Of a DNA stretch of 64,000 bases, positions 29,246-44,200 are shown one piece after another (position 1 is the first letter of the stretch; every line of letters begins with the position of its first letter). Under the pieces are notes generated by a model that searched no databases, was not told the origin of the DNA, and saw only the letters and a list, made by a program, of their open reading frames with translations. The stretch is from the NCBI GenBank assembly GCA_041396045.1, contig JAWKZI010000007.1, positions 109,176 through 173,175 of the forward strand, read 5' to 3'. The position numbers and the translations under genes were made by a program. This DNA comes from SHZI01 sp041396045. Its GTDB lineage: Bacteria; Pseudomonadota; Gammaproteobacteria; Steroidobacterales; GCA-2729495.

Positions 29246-30073
29246 TTACTTCTTGCCACGCCGGCGCACGATCATTGAGGCTGTGCGCTTGTTGCGGCGG
29301 GTCTTGTAGCCTTTGGTCTTGACACCCCACGGCGTTACCGGATGACGACCGCCGGAGGTCTTGCCTTCACCACCGCCATGGGGATGATCGACGGGGTTCA
29401 TCACAACGCCACGGACGGTCGGCCGGATTCCCCGCCAGCGCTTTGCGCCCGCCTTGCCATCCTTGCGCAGGTTGTGCTCTTCACGACCTACCTCGCCCAC
29501 CGTTGCCCGACACTCAACATGCACCCGACGCATTTCGCCGGACCGCAACCGCACGGTTGCGTAGGCACCGTCGCGCGCCACGATCTGTACGCTGGTACCG
29601 GCAGCGCGGGCAATCTGCGCCCCCTTGCCAGGCTTCAGCTCGACGGCATGAACCAGGGTACCTACCGGAATATTACGGAGCGGCAGGGCATTGCCCGTCT
29701 TTATGGGTGAGTCGCGCCCGGACGAAATAACGTCGTCGGCGACCAGGCCCTTTGGCGCGATGATGTAGCGGCGCTCGCCGTCTGCATAAAGCACCAGCGC
29801 AAGGTGTGCACTGCGATTCGGATCGTACTCAATCCGCTCGACCCTGGCTGGAATCCCGTCCTTGTCTCGGCGAAAGTCGATGATCCGGTAGAGCCGCTTG
29901 TGACCACCGCCTTTGTGCCGCGTCGTTATGCGGCCATGGTTATTACGGCCGGTCGACCGCTCAAGCCGCGTGACCAGCGGCGCATGCGGCGCGCCCTTGT
30001 GCAGATTCGGCGTCGTCACCTTGACGACAAAGCGTCGCCCGGGAGAAGTCGGTCTGGTTTGTTGCAGTGCCAT
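29246..30073 (-). CDS. rplB: 50S ribosomal protein L2
   Basis: 275 residues (E. coli 273). GRNNHGRITTRHKGGGHKRL, then the essential C-terminal MNPVDHPHGGGEGKTSGGRH with the conserved His near the peptidyl transferase centre. Clean frame. Confidence 0.98.
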   Translation of the reverse strand: MALQQTRPTSPGRRFVVKVTTPNLHKGAPHAPLVTRLERSTGRNNHGRITTRHKGGGHKRLYRIIDFRRDKDGIPARVERIEYDPNRSAHLALVLYADGERRYIIAPKGLVADDVISSGRDSPIKTGNALPLRNIPVGTLVHAVELKPGKGAQIARAAGTSVQIVARDGAYATVRLRSGEMRRVHVECRATVGEVGREEHNLRKDGKAGAKRWRGIRPTVRGVVMNPVDHPHGGGEGKTSGGRHPVTPWGVKTKGYKTRRNKRTASMIVRRRGKK

Positions 30074-30135
30074 ATCGAATTTAGCCTGATCGGGGAGCGG
30101 TAATACTTGAAATGGTGCTGTTACGGGACGGCGGG

Positions 30136-30492
30136 TTATTCAGCGCCGAGGAAGTCAATATCCTGGCCTTCAGCCAGCGTTATATAAGCTTTTTTCCAGT
30201 CCTGTCGACGCCCCGGACTGCGGCCAAATCGCTTCGCCTTGCCCATTACGTTGACGATCTGGACCGCCAGGACGTTGACGCTGAACATCAGCTCAACCGC
30301 CCGCTTGATTGCGGACTTGTCGGCATCGCGTCGCACCTTGAACACAAACTGCTGGTGGCGATCAGCCAGCCGGCTACTCTTCTCGGAAAGATGCGGGCCA
30401 AGCAGCACCGTCATCAACCGCTCATTGTTCATGCGGGCCGCTAGCGACAGACCGGCCTTTGCCGGCTTTCCAGCTGCTGCTTTTGTACTCAT
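30136..30492 (-). CDS. rplW: 50S ribosomal protein L23
   Basis: 118 residues, about 18 longer than E. coli because of an Ala/Lys-rich N-terminus (MSTKAAAGKPAKAGLS). The core LMTVLLGPHLSEKSSRLAD and KFGRSPGRRQDWKKAYITL-like segments identify L23, the docking site for trigger factor and SRP. Its start overlaps the rplD stop by 4 bases. Confidence 0.95.
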   Translation of the reverse strand: MSTKAAAGKPAKAGLSLAARMNNERLMTVLLGPHLSEKSSRLADRHQQFVFKVRRDADKSAIKRAVELMFSVNVLAVQIVNVMGKAKRFGRSPGRRQDWKKAYITLAEGQDIDFLGAE

Positions 30493-31130
30493 GTCAGTCG
30501 CTCCGCAACCGCCTTCACGGTCGCTGACGTTGCCAGCACCTTGTCAAAGCGCAGCAGTGAAACAGGATTCAGCTCCCGCAGCTCCAGCACATCCACGAAT
30601 GGCAGATTGCGAGCCGCCAGACGGATATTTCTTTCGCCCGGACTGGAGGTCGACGCTTCGGCTCCATCCTGATGGCCGCCCTCGACCAGAATCAGCACTC
30701 GCCGAAGATCCAGACCACCCAGCAAAGCCGCCAGATCCCGGGTCTTTGGACGATCGATCTTCAGATCATCAACAATAACCAGGCGCTCCTGGCGCACGAG
30801 TTCGGACAGCACCGAGCGCATCGCCGCCTGGTACATCTTGCGATTGACCTTCTGAGAATAGTCACGGGGCTTTGCTGCAAATGCGCGCCCACCGCCTACC
30901 CAGATCGGCCCACGGATCGTGCCGGCACGTGCACGACCGCTGCCCTTTTGATTGAACGGCTTGCGGCCACCACCACGGACTTCCGCCCGGGTCTTCTGTG
31001 CCTTGGTCCCGGCTCGGCCACGCGCCATGTATGCCGTGACAACCTGGTGGATCAAGGCTTCATTGAATTTGGCGTCAAAGGTGCCATCAGACACCTCAAG
31101 GCTACCGCCACCCTGGATTGCGAGCTTCAT
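30489..31130 (-). CDS. rplD: 50S ribosomal protein L4
   Basis: 213 residues. RAGTKAQKTRAEVRGGGRKP and GSGRARAGTIRGPIWVGGG make the tunnel-wall loop. In E. coli L4 represses the S10 operon through its leader; the structured region upstream of rplC here could be its target, which is an inference. Confidence 0.97.
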   Translation of the reverse strand: MKLAIQGGGSLEVSDGTFDAKFNEALIHQVVTAYMARGRAGTKAQKTRAEVRGGGRKPFNQKGSGRARAGTIRGPIWVGGGRAFAAKPRDYSQKVNRKMYQAAMRSVLSELVRQERLVIVDDLKIDRPKTRDLAALLGGLDLRRVLILVEGGHQDGAEASTSSPGERNIRLAARNLPFVDVLELRELNPVSLLRFDKVLATSATVKAVAERLT

Positions 31131-31138
31131 TGGGAGCC

Positions 31139-31795
31139 TCAGCCCTTCCTCTTTCTGCGAACCTTCGATGCCGGCCTGACCATCACCTGAGATCCCGCAT
31201 GCCCTGGCACAGCACCCTTGACCAGCAGGAGGTTACGTTCCTTGTCGACCCGGATTACAGCCAGATTCAGCGTGGATCTGGCCACATTGCCCATGTGTCC
31301 GGACATGCGCTTGCCCTTGAAAACCCGGCCCGGAGTCTGGCGCTGCCCAATCGACCCTGGCGCCCGATGTGACACCGAATTACCGTGCGTCGCATCCTGG
31401 CTCTGAAAGTTGTGCCGCTTGATCGTACCCGCGTAGCCCTTGCCGAGCGTTGTGCCGCGCACATCGACCATCTGACCTACCGTGAAGGCCTCTACCGTAA
31501 TCTCCGAGCCAGTCGCATGCGTACCTGCCTCGTCAGCGGTGACCCTGAACTCCCAGAGCCCCTCACCAGGTTCCGCGCCAGCCTTGGCAAACTGCCCTGC
31601 ATCGGCCTTGTTGATACGGCTTGGCTTCACACTGCCAGTTGTGACTTGCACTGCAGTGTAGCCATCGGATTCCGCACTCTTCACGCGCATCACACGATTT
31701 GGCAACGCCTCAATGACCGTTACCGGCACCGAAGCACCATCTTCGGTGAAGATCCGCGTCATGCCGCGCTTACGTCCTATAAGTCCGATAGCCAT
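31139..31795 (-). CDS. rplC: 50S ribosomal protein L3
   Basis: 218 residues from ATG 31795 (MAIGLIGRKRGMTRIFTEDG); the frame is open to 31834 but without family similarity. HRAPGSIGQRQTPGRVFKGK and GHMGNVARSTLNLAVIRVDK are typical. L3 starts 50S assembly. It is first gene after the 341-bp non-coding stretch, so it may begin its own transcript. Confidence 0.96.
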   Translation of the reverse strand: MAIGLIGRKRGMTRIFTEDGASVPVTVIEALPNRVMRVKSAESDGYTAVQVTTGSVKPSRINKADAGQFAKAGAEPGEGLWEFRVTADEAGTHATGSEITVEAFTVGQMVDVRGTTLGKGYAGTIKRHNFQSQDATHGNSVSHRAPGSIGQRQTPGRVFKGKRMSGHMGNVARSTLNLAVIRVDKERNLLLVKGAVPGHAGSQVMVRPASKVRRKRKG

Positions 31796-32136
31796 GCCCT
31801 GCACTTCCTGGTCGGTATTCCTGACTAGCGGCAAGCGGCGTTACCGGCAAAAGGCCAGTGTGGACGCACTTGTCGCTGCCTACGAATCCTGCGCGGACAC
31901 GGCCAGCCCTAGATCGCCTTGCTGGCACCCGGGCAAGCCTGCTTCCGTCGGAGTCCCTTGAACCCTCTTCCTTTCGAAGGGCCGTGCAGCTAGCCAGGGC
32001 ACTTAATCAAGGCGCTGGCTGGCCCTACGGCAGGTTCTTTTGTTTATGCACTCTGCGCGAGGCACTCCGCAGGAACCTGCGGGACACTACGCGGAGCCGA
32101 TTAGTATACCAATCTATTTGCCGGTTTCAATTTTCG
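31796..32136 (-). ncRNA. Non-coding stretch between rpsJ and rplC: probable structured leader of the rplC operon
   Basis: 341 bases with no credible ORF on either strand. A promoter sits at its upstream end (32103-32130). Downstream, in transcription order: a 7-bp perfect hairpin with a 2-base loop (32067-32082), a nested stem (31978-31983 with 32021-32026 outside, 31992-31997 with 32015-32020 inside), and a 6-bp hairpin with 13-base loop (31902-31907 with 31921-31926). In E. coli an L4-controlled leader lies upstream of rpsJ; here the long leader follows rpsJ. Regulation is inferred, not shown. Confidence 0.5.
32103..32130 (-). promoter_or_regulatory. Candidate sigma70 promoter upstream of rplC
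   Basis: On the minus strand TTGAAA (32125-32130), a 16-base spacer, and TATACT (32103-32108). It begins just after the rpsJ stop at 32137 and would give a 5' leader of about 300 bases before rplC. Confidence 0.6.
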
Positions 32137-32451
32137 TTAATTGAGCTTGATCTGGACGTCGACACCGGCTGGTAATTCCAGCTTCATCAGGGCGTCGACG
32201 GTCTTTTCCGTGGGCTCAATGATATCCATCAGGCGCTTGTGGGTCCGGATTTCGTATTGATCCCGGGCATCCTTGTCCACATGTGGCGAGGTCAATACGG
32301 TAAAGCGCTCTGTCTTGCTGGGCAGGGGGACGGGCCCCTGCACCTGGGCGCCCGTACGCTTGGCGGTCTCCACGATTTCCTTGGCTGAGGTGTCGATCAG
32401 TCGGTGATCGAACGCCTTCAGTCGAATGCGTATATTTTGACTTTTTGCCAT
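32137..32451 (-). CDS. rpsJ: 30S ribosomal protein S10
   Basis: 104 residues (E. coli 103). MAKSQNIRIRLKAFDHRLID, KRTGAQVQGPVPLPSKTERF and HKRLMDIIEPTEKTVDALMK. S10 is also NusE in antitermination. It follows tuf1 by 96 bases and is separated from rplC by 341 bases, so it seems to belong to the str transcript rather than to the rest of the S10 operon. Confidence 0.97.
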   Translation of the reverse strand: MAKSQNIRIRLKAFDHRLIDTSAKEIVETAKRTGAQVQGPVPLPSKTERFTVLTSPHVDKDARDQYEIRTHKRLMDIIEPTEKTVDALMKLELPAGVDVQIKLN

Positions 32452-32500
32452 CTGTATATTCCTGATTTACCTTATATTTATCGACTTTTCTTCCCGCAGT

Positions 32501-32547
32501 AGCGGCTTTCGCCGCGGCTTCCAGCGGGTTCCCGGCCAAAGCCGCGC

Positions 32548-32548
<1 letters not shown>
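32501..32548. repeat. Pair of inverted REP-like palindromes downstream of tuf1
   Basis: AGCGGCTTTCGCCGCGG at 32501-32517 and, in opposite orientation, a copy ending at about 32548 whose reverse complement reads GCGCGGCTTTGGCCG. About 17 bases separate them. The second copy touches the tuf1 stop codon. The core GCGGCTT..GCCGC resembles extragenic palindromes common in Xanthomonadaceae and Pseudomonas (from memory). Confidence 0.6.
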
Positions 32549-33738
<1,190 letters not shown>

Positions 33739-33776
33739 GTCCTTGACTCTCTGTTAGAGCGGCTTTAGCCGCGATT
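33739..33776. repeat. 38-bp sequence shared with the tuf2 upstream region, containing a REP-like palindrome
   Basis: Bases 33739-33776 are identical to 50285-50322 directly before the tuf2 start. The palindrome GCGGCTTTAGCCGC (33759-33772) lies inside. Here the stretch also encodes the last residues and stop of fusA; before tuf2 it is non-coding. Confidence 0.85.
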
Positions 33777-35844
33777 CTGTTACACGCGCGGGCACTTCCG
33801 CATAGCGCGAAAACTTCATGGTATAGGTTGCCCGACCCTGCGTCATCGAACGCAGCCTGGTTGCGTAGCCGAACAACTCCGCCAATGGCACCAGGGCACT
33901 GATGATTTTGCCGCCAGGCGATTCTTCCAGGTTCAGAAGCTCTCCCCGGCGGCGCATCAGGTCGCCGTTGATATCACCGATAGCTTCAGCAGGAGTTACC
34001 ACATTGACGATCATTACCGGCTCCAGCAGCACCGGCAGCGCATTCCGCAGCCCTTCCTTGACCGCCATCTCGGCAGCCTTCCGGAATGCGAACTCGCTCG
34101 AGTCTTCAGCCCGGCAGGAACCATCAATCAGCGTTACGCGAACATCGATTACCGGATACCCGGCAACAATCCCAGTCTCCAGCAGTCGTCTGGTCCCGGT
34201 CTCAATGGCCGGCCAGTACCGCTCCGCAATGACGGTGTTCGCCACCTGACTCTCGAACCGGTTCCCGGATCCGGCTGCCAGCGGCTCCAGCTTCAGAAAT
34301 ACCTGACCGTAGTGGGACTGACCGTCAACCTGCCGAACGAAGTGCCCTTCCTGCTCCACAGCCCGCCGGATAGTCTCTCTACAGGCAACCTGCGGTACCC
34401 CCGCCTTGACCTCCACACCAAACTCGCGTCGCAGACGATCGATGATGATCTCAAGGTGGAGTTCGCCCATACCAGACACAACGGTCTGACCTGACTCCAT
34501 CTCGTCGGCAACCCGAAACGACGGATCCTCCGAGGCAAGACTGTGTAGTGCCGCAAGCATCTTCTGCTGGTCCGCATCGGTCCGTGGCTCCAGCGACATG
34601 AAAATCACCGGATCGGGAGATTCAATGCTGTCCAGGACGATGACGTGGTTTTCGTCGGCCAGCGTATCGCCTGTGGCAACACTGCTGAACCCGGACGCCG
34701 CCGCGATATCGCCTGCACGTACCGCCGGGATCTCCTCGCTGTCGTTTGCATGCATCTGCAGCAAGCGGCCTACACGTTCGTGCCGGCGCCTGGTTGCATT
34801 GAGCACCGTATCGCCAACCTGCAATACACCCGAATAGACCCTGAAAAATGTCAGGCTACCGAACTCCGGGTCGCTGGCAACCTTGAACGCCAGCGCCGAA
34901 AACGGTTCGTCATCACTGGCCAGACGTCGCCCATGGCCGTTACTTTCCAGAATCCCCACAACTGGCGGTTTGTCGATGGGAGACGGCAGGTAGTCGACCA
35001 CCGCGTCAAGCACCGCCTGTACACCCATGTTTCGAAACGCTGATCCGCAGGTCACAACTACAGCGGTTCCCTGCAGGGTGCGACTGCGCAGACCTTGGCG
35101 GATGTCGTCGGCGACAAGGTCTCCGGTCTCAAGGTAGCGCGACAACAAATCATCATTGGCCTCAGCTGCTTCAGCCACCATCCGTTCGCGGTATTCCTGA
35201 GCCAACTCGCAATATTCCGGAGGAATGTCCACCATCTGGTACTGCATGCCTTGAGTGGATTCGTCCCACCTGATTGCCCGCATGCGAATCAGGTCGACAA
35301 CGCCCTGGAATCCGGCAGCCGAGCCAATCGGAATCTGGATCGGGACGGGATTGGCACCCAACCGATCCTTTAGCTGACGAACGACCCTGTAGAAATCGGC
35401 GCCTGGCCGATCCATCTTGTTGATGAATGCGATGCGGGGCAAACGGTGTTTGTCAGCCTGCCGCCAGACAGTCTCGGACTGTGGCTCTACGCCACCGGTG
35501 GCACAGAACAGGCTGACTCCACCGTCCAGAATGCGCAGGGACCGCTCAACCTCAATTGTGAAATCAATATGCCCTGGCGTATCAATGATATTGATCCGGT
35601 GTTCGGGAAACTGCTTGGCCATTCCCGACCAGAAGCAGGTAGTCGCAGCCGAGGTGATCGTGATGCCACGTTCCTGCTCCTGCTGCATCCAGTCCATGAT
35701 GGCTGCGCCATCGTGAACCTCACCGATCCTGCGAGACACACCCGTATAAAAAAGCACACGCTCGGTTGTCGTCGTTTTCCCGGCGTCGATATGGGCAGAA
35801 ATGCCGATATTCCGGTAGTGCTCGATTGGCGTAGTGCGCGGCAC
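33754..35844 (-). CDS. fusA: Elongation factor G, with unusual domain IV residues
   Basis: GTPase that drives translocation and, with RRF, ribosome recycling. 696 residues from GTG 35844 (PRTTPIEHYRNIGISAHIDA follows); ATG 35868 would add eight residues. G-domain motifs are normal: AHIDAGKTTTTE, QEQERGITITSAATT, DTPGHIDF and NKMD. Domain IV differs: the tip GSYHDVDSSE of E. coli is GSCRAEDSSE here, so the His often numbered 583 is Arg (codon 34111-34113), and the GGRGQYGHV loop is replaced by VDGQSHYGQV. The overall style recalls the Pseudomonas FusB-type second EF-G (from memory). No frameshift in 2.1 kb. The C-terminus ends in a REP-like palindrome. Confidence 0.95.
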   Translation of the reverse strand: MPRTTPIEHYRNIGISAHIDAGKTTTTERVLFYTGVSRRIGEVHDGAAIMDWMQQEQERGITITSAATTCFWSGMAKQFPEHRINIIDTPGHIDFTIEVERSLRILDGGVSLFCATGGVEPQSETVWRQADKHRLPRIAFINKMDRPGADFYRVVRQLKDRLGANPVPIQIPIGSAAGFQGVVDLIRMRAIRWDESTQGMQYQMVDIPPEYCELAQEYRERMVAEAAEANDDLLSRYLETGDLVADDIRQGLRSRTLQGTAVVVTCGSAFRNMGVQAVLDAVVDYLPSPIDKPPVVGILESNGHGRRLASDDEPFSALAFKVASDPEFGSLTFFRVYSGVLQVGDTVLNATRRRHERVGRLLQMHANDSEEIPAVRAGDIAAASGFSSVATGDTLADENHVIVLDSIESPDPVIFMSLEPRTDADQQKMLAALHSLASEDPSFRVADEMESGQTVVSGMGELHLEIIIDRLRREFGVEVKAGVPQVACRETIRRAVEQEGHFVRQVDGQSHYGQVFLKLEPLAAGSGNRFESQVANTVIAERYWPAIETGTRRLLETGIVAGYPVIDVRVTLIDGSCRAEDSSEFAFRKAAEMAVKEGLRNALPVLLEPVMIVNVVTPAEAIGDINGDLMRRRGELLNLEESPGGKIISALVPLAELFGYATRLRSMTQGRATYTMKFSRYAEVPARVTESRLKPL

Positions 35845-35899
35845 AAGGATTCTCTGACAACCAGACATCAGCCAGGACTGATCATCAGCGCGCCGGCAG

Positions 35900-36379
35900 C
35901 TACCAGCGGTAGTGGGAAAATGCGCGGTTTGCCTCAGCCATACGATGGGTGTCTTCGCGCTTCTTGACCGCGGCACCACGATTATCTACTGCGTCGAGAA
36001 TTTCGTGGGCCAGCCGGTGCGCCATCGACTTTTCAGTTCGGCTTCTGGCAGCGTCAATAACCCAACGCATGGCCAGCGTCTGGCGCCGGAGTGGCCGGAC
36101 CTCAACGGGCACCTGATAGGTAGCGCCACCAACACGACGCGACTTGACCTCGACCATCGGCTTGACGTTTTCCAACGCCCGCCCGAAGAGTTCGACGGCC
36201 TTGCCCTCGTCCTGTCCGCTGCGCTCCGCGATACGCTCCAGCGCACCGTAAATGATTCCTTCGGCAACAGACTTCTTGCCGGATCGCATGATCATGTTGG
36301 TGAACTTGGCCAACAGGTCGCTTTTATGTTTCGGATCCGGAAGGATGGTCCGCTTGGGTGCCGAGGTACGTCTGGACAT
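35900..36379 (-). CDS. rpsG: 30S ribosomal protein S7
   Basis: 159 residues. PDPKHKSDLLAKFTNMIMRS, VKSRRVGGATYQVPVEVRP and the C-terminal REDTHRMAEANRAFSHYRW. Nucleates the 30S head; in E. coli S7 represses the str operon from the rpsL-rpsG gap, which here is 52 bases. Confidence 0.98.
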   Translation of the reverse strand: MSRRTSAPKRTILPDPKHKSDLLAKFTNMIMRSGKKSVAEGIIYGALERIAERSGQDEGKAVELFGRALENVKPMVEVKSRRVGGATYQVPVEVRPLRRQTLAMRWVIDAARSRTEKSMAHRLAHEILDAVDNRGAAVKKREDTHRMAEANRAFSHYRW

Positions 36380-36431
36380 AAGTTATGGCTCTGCTTTCGC
36401 TATGCGATATTCGTTGCTTTATCGAGGAAGA

Positions 36432-36806
36432 TCAGCTCTTGGGCCGTTTGGCCCCATATTTGGAGCGGCCCTGTCTGCGATCAGAAACGCCGGCGCAATC
36501 CAGGGTGCCGCGAATGGTGTGATAACGCACACCAGGAAGGTCCTTGACACGGCCGCCACGAATCATGACCACCGAATGCTCCTGAAGATTATGGCCTTCT
36601 CCGCCGATGTAGCTGCTGACTTCGAATCCATTGGTCAAGCGCACGCGAGCGACCTTGCGGAGCGCCGAGTTGGGCTTCTTCGGAGTCGTCGTATACACGC
36701 GGGTACAAACTCCACGCTTTTGCGGGCTACCAGCCAGCGCCGGCACCTTGCTTTTATAGGTCGGCGTGCTACGCGGCTTGCGAACTAACTGATTAACTGT
36801 CGACAT
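36432..36806 (-). CDS. rpsL: 30S ribosomal protein S12
   Basis: 124 residues, as in E. coli. Decoding-centre protein. TTTPKKPNSALRKVARVRL and GGRVKDLPGVRYHTIRGTLD hold the lysines (42/43 and 87/88) whose changes give streptomycin resistance; both are wild type. First gene of the str operon. Confidence 0.98.
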   Translation of the reverse strand: MSTVNQLVRKPRSTPTYKSKVPALAGSPQKRGVCTRVYTTTPKKPNSALRKVARVRLTNGFEVSSYIGGEGHNLQEHSVVMIRGGRVKDLPGVRYHTIRGTLDCAGVSDRRQGRSKYGAKRPKS

Positions 36807-36937
36807 AGTTTTAAATTGCTCAGGTCTGTCGGATTAAAATCGTGTAACGGGATCTTGCGCCAAACTGCGCGCCTCGGGCTCGCGGACGGGGCTTGCAGCT
36901 TCTGACGCTGCAGCGCAACCTGCGAAAAGGGCCGACA

Positions 36938-36967
36938 AGTCTATTGGCCCACATGAAATGGTGTCAA
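36938..36967 (-). promoter_or_regulatory. Candidate sigma70 promoter of the str operon
   Basis: Minus strand TTGACA (36962-36967), 18-base spacer, TAGACT (36938-36943), about 130 bases before rpsL. It lies in the 199-bp gap between rpoC and rpsL, so the str genes are not wholly dependent on readthrough from rpoBC. Confidence 0.6.
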
Positions 36968-37005
36968 GCAAGGTCAATGCCGGACGGCGCTCGGCCGTGA
37001 GGGGC

Positions 37006-41247
<4,242 letters not shown>

Positions 41248-41296
41248 TTGTTACCACCTGCCATTATTCGGTACGCGCGATTGATTGCGGATGCTT

Positions 41297-44200
41297 TCAG
41301 GGTCTGTCCTGCTCAAGCTCGAGATTGATGGCCAACGACCGGATTTCCTTCACCAATACGTTGAACGACTCTGGCATGCCGGGGCCATCTCATGCGTGCC
41401 ATCGACGATGTTCTTGTACATCTTTGTTCGACCCTGAACGTCGTCAGACTTGACGGTCAGCATCTCCTGGAGTGTGTAAGCGGCGCCGTAGGCCTCAAGC
41501 GCCCAGACTTCCATTTCGCCGAAGCGTTGCCCACCGAACTGCGCCTTGCCGCCCAGTGGTTGCTGTGTCACCAGGCTATAGGGGCCTGTTGAACGAGCAT
41601 GCATCTTGTCGTCAACCAGATGATTGAGCTTCAGCATGTACATGTAGCCCACGGTGGTCTGACGGTCGAAAGCCTCGCCTGTTCGGCCGTCGTAGAGTTG
41701 CGCCTGCCCGGTTGAGGGCACACCGGCGAGTTCGAGGAGGCTCTTGATCTCCGCTTCGCTGGCACCGTCAAACACCGGAGTAGCCATCGGTACGCCACGC
41801 CGCAAGTTGCCAGCCAAGCTCTTCGATTTCACCGTCGTTCAGGTCAGTCAACTTGACCTTCTGCCCGCCGGTCTTGTTGTAGATCTCATCCAGAAAGCGG
41901 CGCTTTTCCGTAGTTGGCGAGTTCGAATCGATCATTGCGCCGATTTTCAGACCGAGGCCTTTGGCAGCCCAGCCCAGATGCGTCTCCAGCACCTGGCCCA
42001 CGTTCATGCGTGAGGGCACGCCCAGCGGATTCAACACGATATCGACCGGAGTACCGTCGTCCAGATAGGGCATGTCCTCAACCGGAACGATGGTGGAAAT
42101 GACGCCCTTGTTGCCATGGCGACCGGCCATCTTGTCCCCAGGCTGTATATGCCGCTTCACGGCCAGGTAGACCTTGACCATCTTCAGGACGCCTGGCGCC
42201 AGATCGTCACCAGCGGTGATCTTCCGTCGCTTCTCCTCGAAGCGACGGTCAGAACTCCTCCTGCTGTTGGCGCAAGCGCTCTGCAGCCTGTTCAAGCTGG
42301 CTATTGGCCTCGTCGTTGGACAGCCGGATCTCGAACCAGTTCTCACGAGGCAGTTCCGCCAGGTAAGCCTGTGTAACCCGACCACCCGACTTGAGATCGT
42401 TCGGCCCACCTTCGGCCTGCTTGCCGACGATCATGCGTTCAACGCGTTCGAAAATGTCCTTTTCGAGAATTCGCAGCTGGTCATCAAAAGTCCTTGCGAA
42501 CTCGTTCGAGTTCGGCAGATTCAATGGCCAGTGCACGGCTGTCTTTCTCGACGCCATCCCGCGTAAACACCCGCACGTCAATGACGGTGCCGTCCATTCC
42601 GGGTGGCCACACGCAACCCGGTGTCCTTAACGTCCGAAGCCTTTTCACCGAAGATTGCCCGAAGAAGCTTCTCCTCCGGAGTCAGCTGGGTCTCACCCTT
42701 CGGCGTGACCTTGCCCACCAGAATGTCACCGACTTTGACCTCGGCACCGATATAGGCAATGCCGGCTTCATCAAGCTTGGCGAGTGCAGTTTCACCGACA
42801 TTGGGAATGTCGGCAGTGATCTCGGATCCCAGCTTGGTATCCCGCGCGACGCAGGTCAGTTCTTCGATATGAATCGTGGTGAAGCGATCTTCTTCAACCA
42901 GGCGCTCCGAGATCAGGATGGAGTCCTCAAAGTTGTAGCCATTCCACGGCATGAAGGCAACCAGCAGATTCTGGCCAAGCGCCAACTCACCCAGGCTGGT
43001 GGATGCGCCGTCGGCCATGACATCACGCTTGGCAATGACATCGCCCGCCTTGACCAGTGGCCGCTGATTGATACAGGTGTTCTGATTGGAACGGGTGTAT
43101 TTCGTCAGGTTATAGATATCCACGCCGGGCTCACCGGGCACCGTTTCGTCATCATTGACCCGGACCACAATGCGGGATGCGTCCACAAAGTCCACAGTCC
43201 CGCCACGCCGGGCTACGACCGTGACACCCGAGTCGATGGCTACCGCACGCTCCATGCCGGTGCCAACCAGTGGCACGTCCGAGCGCAAGGGTGGAACAGC
43301 CTGACGCTGCATGTTCGAGCCCATGAGGGCCCGGTTGGCATCGTCGTGCTCCAGGAACGGAATCAGGGAAGCAGCAACCGAAACTGTCTGCTTCGGCGAC
43401 ACATCCATGTAGTCGAGCCACGTTCGCGAGGGAGCAACGTGAATTCGTTCAGATGACGAACCGAAACCAGTTCTTCAACAAACCCGCCCTTGGCATCGAG
43501 ATCGGAATTGGCCTGCGCGATTACGTGCTGGCCCTCTTCGATCGCTGACAGATATTCGACGTCATCCGTTACCTTCCCGTTCTTGACCTTGCGATAGGGC
43601 GTCTCCAGAAATCCGTAATCATTCGTACGGGCATATACCGATAGCGAATTGATGAGACCGATATTCGGACCTTCCGGCGTCTCAATGGGACACACGCGTC
43701 CGTAATGGGTCGGGTGCACGTCGCGGACCTCAAACCCGGCCCGCTCCCGGGTCAATCCACCCGGCCCAAGGGCGGAAACGCGGCGCTTGTGCGTCACTTC
43801 CGACAAAGGGTTGTTCTGGTCCATGAACTGTGAAAGCTGGCTGGATCCGAAAAACTCCTTGACGGCAGCCGCCACAGGCTTCGCATTGATCAACTCCTGG
43901 GGCATCAAGCCCTCGGAGTCAGCAATCGTCAGACGCTCCTTGACGGCGCGCTCGACGCGAACCAGGCCGACACGAAAGGCATTCTCTGCCATCTCGCCGA
44001 CACTGCGGATGCGACGGTTTCCGAGGTGATCGATATCGTCGACCTGACCGCGACCGTTGCGGATCTCCATCAGGGTTCGCAGGGTATCGATAATGTCCTC
44101 TTTGGTCAGGACTGCCGTGCCGGTCGATTCGCTGCGCCCGACGCGGCGATTGAACTTCATCCGGCCGACGCTGGAAATGTCATAGCGCTCGGCATTGAAG

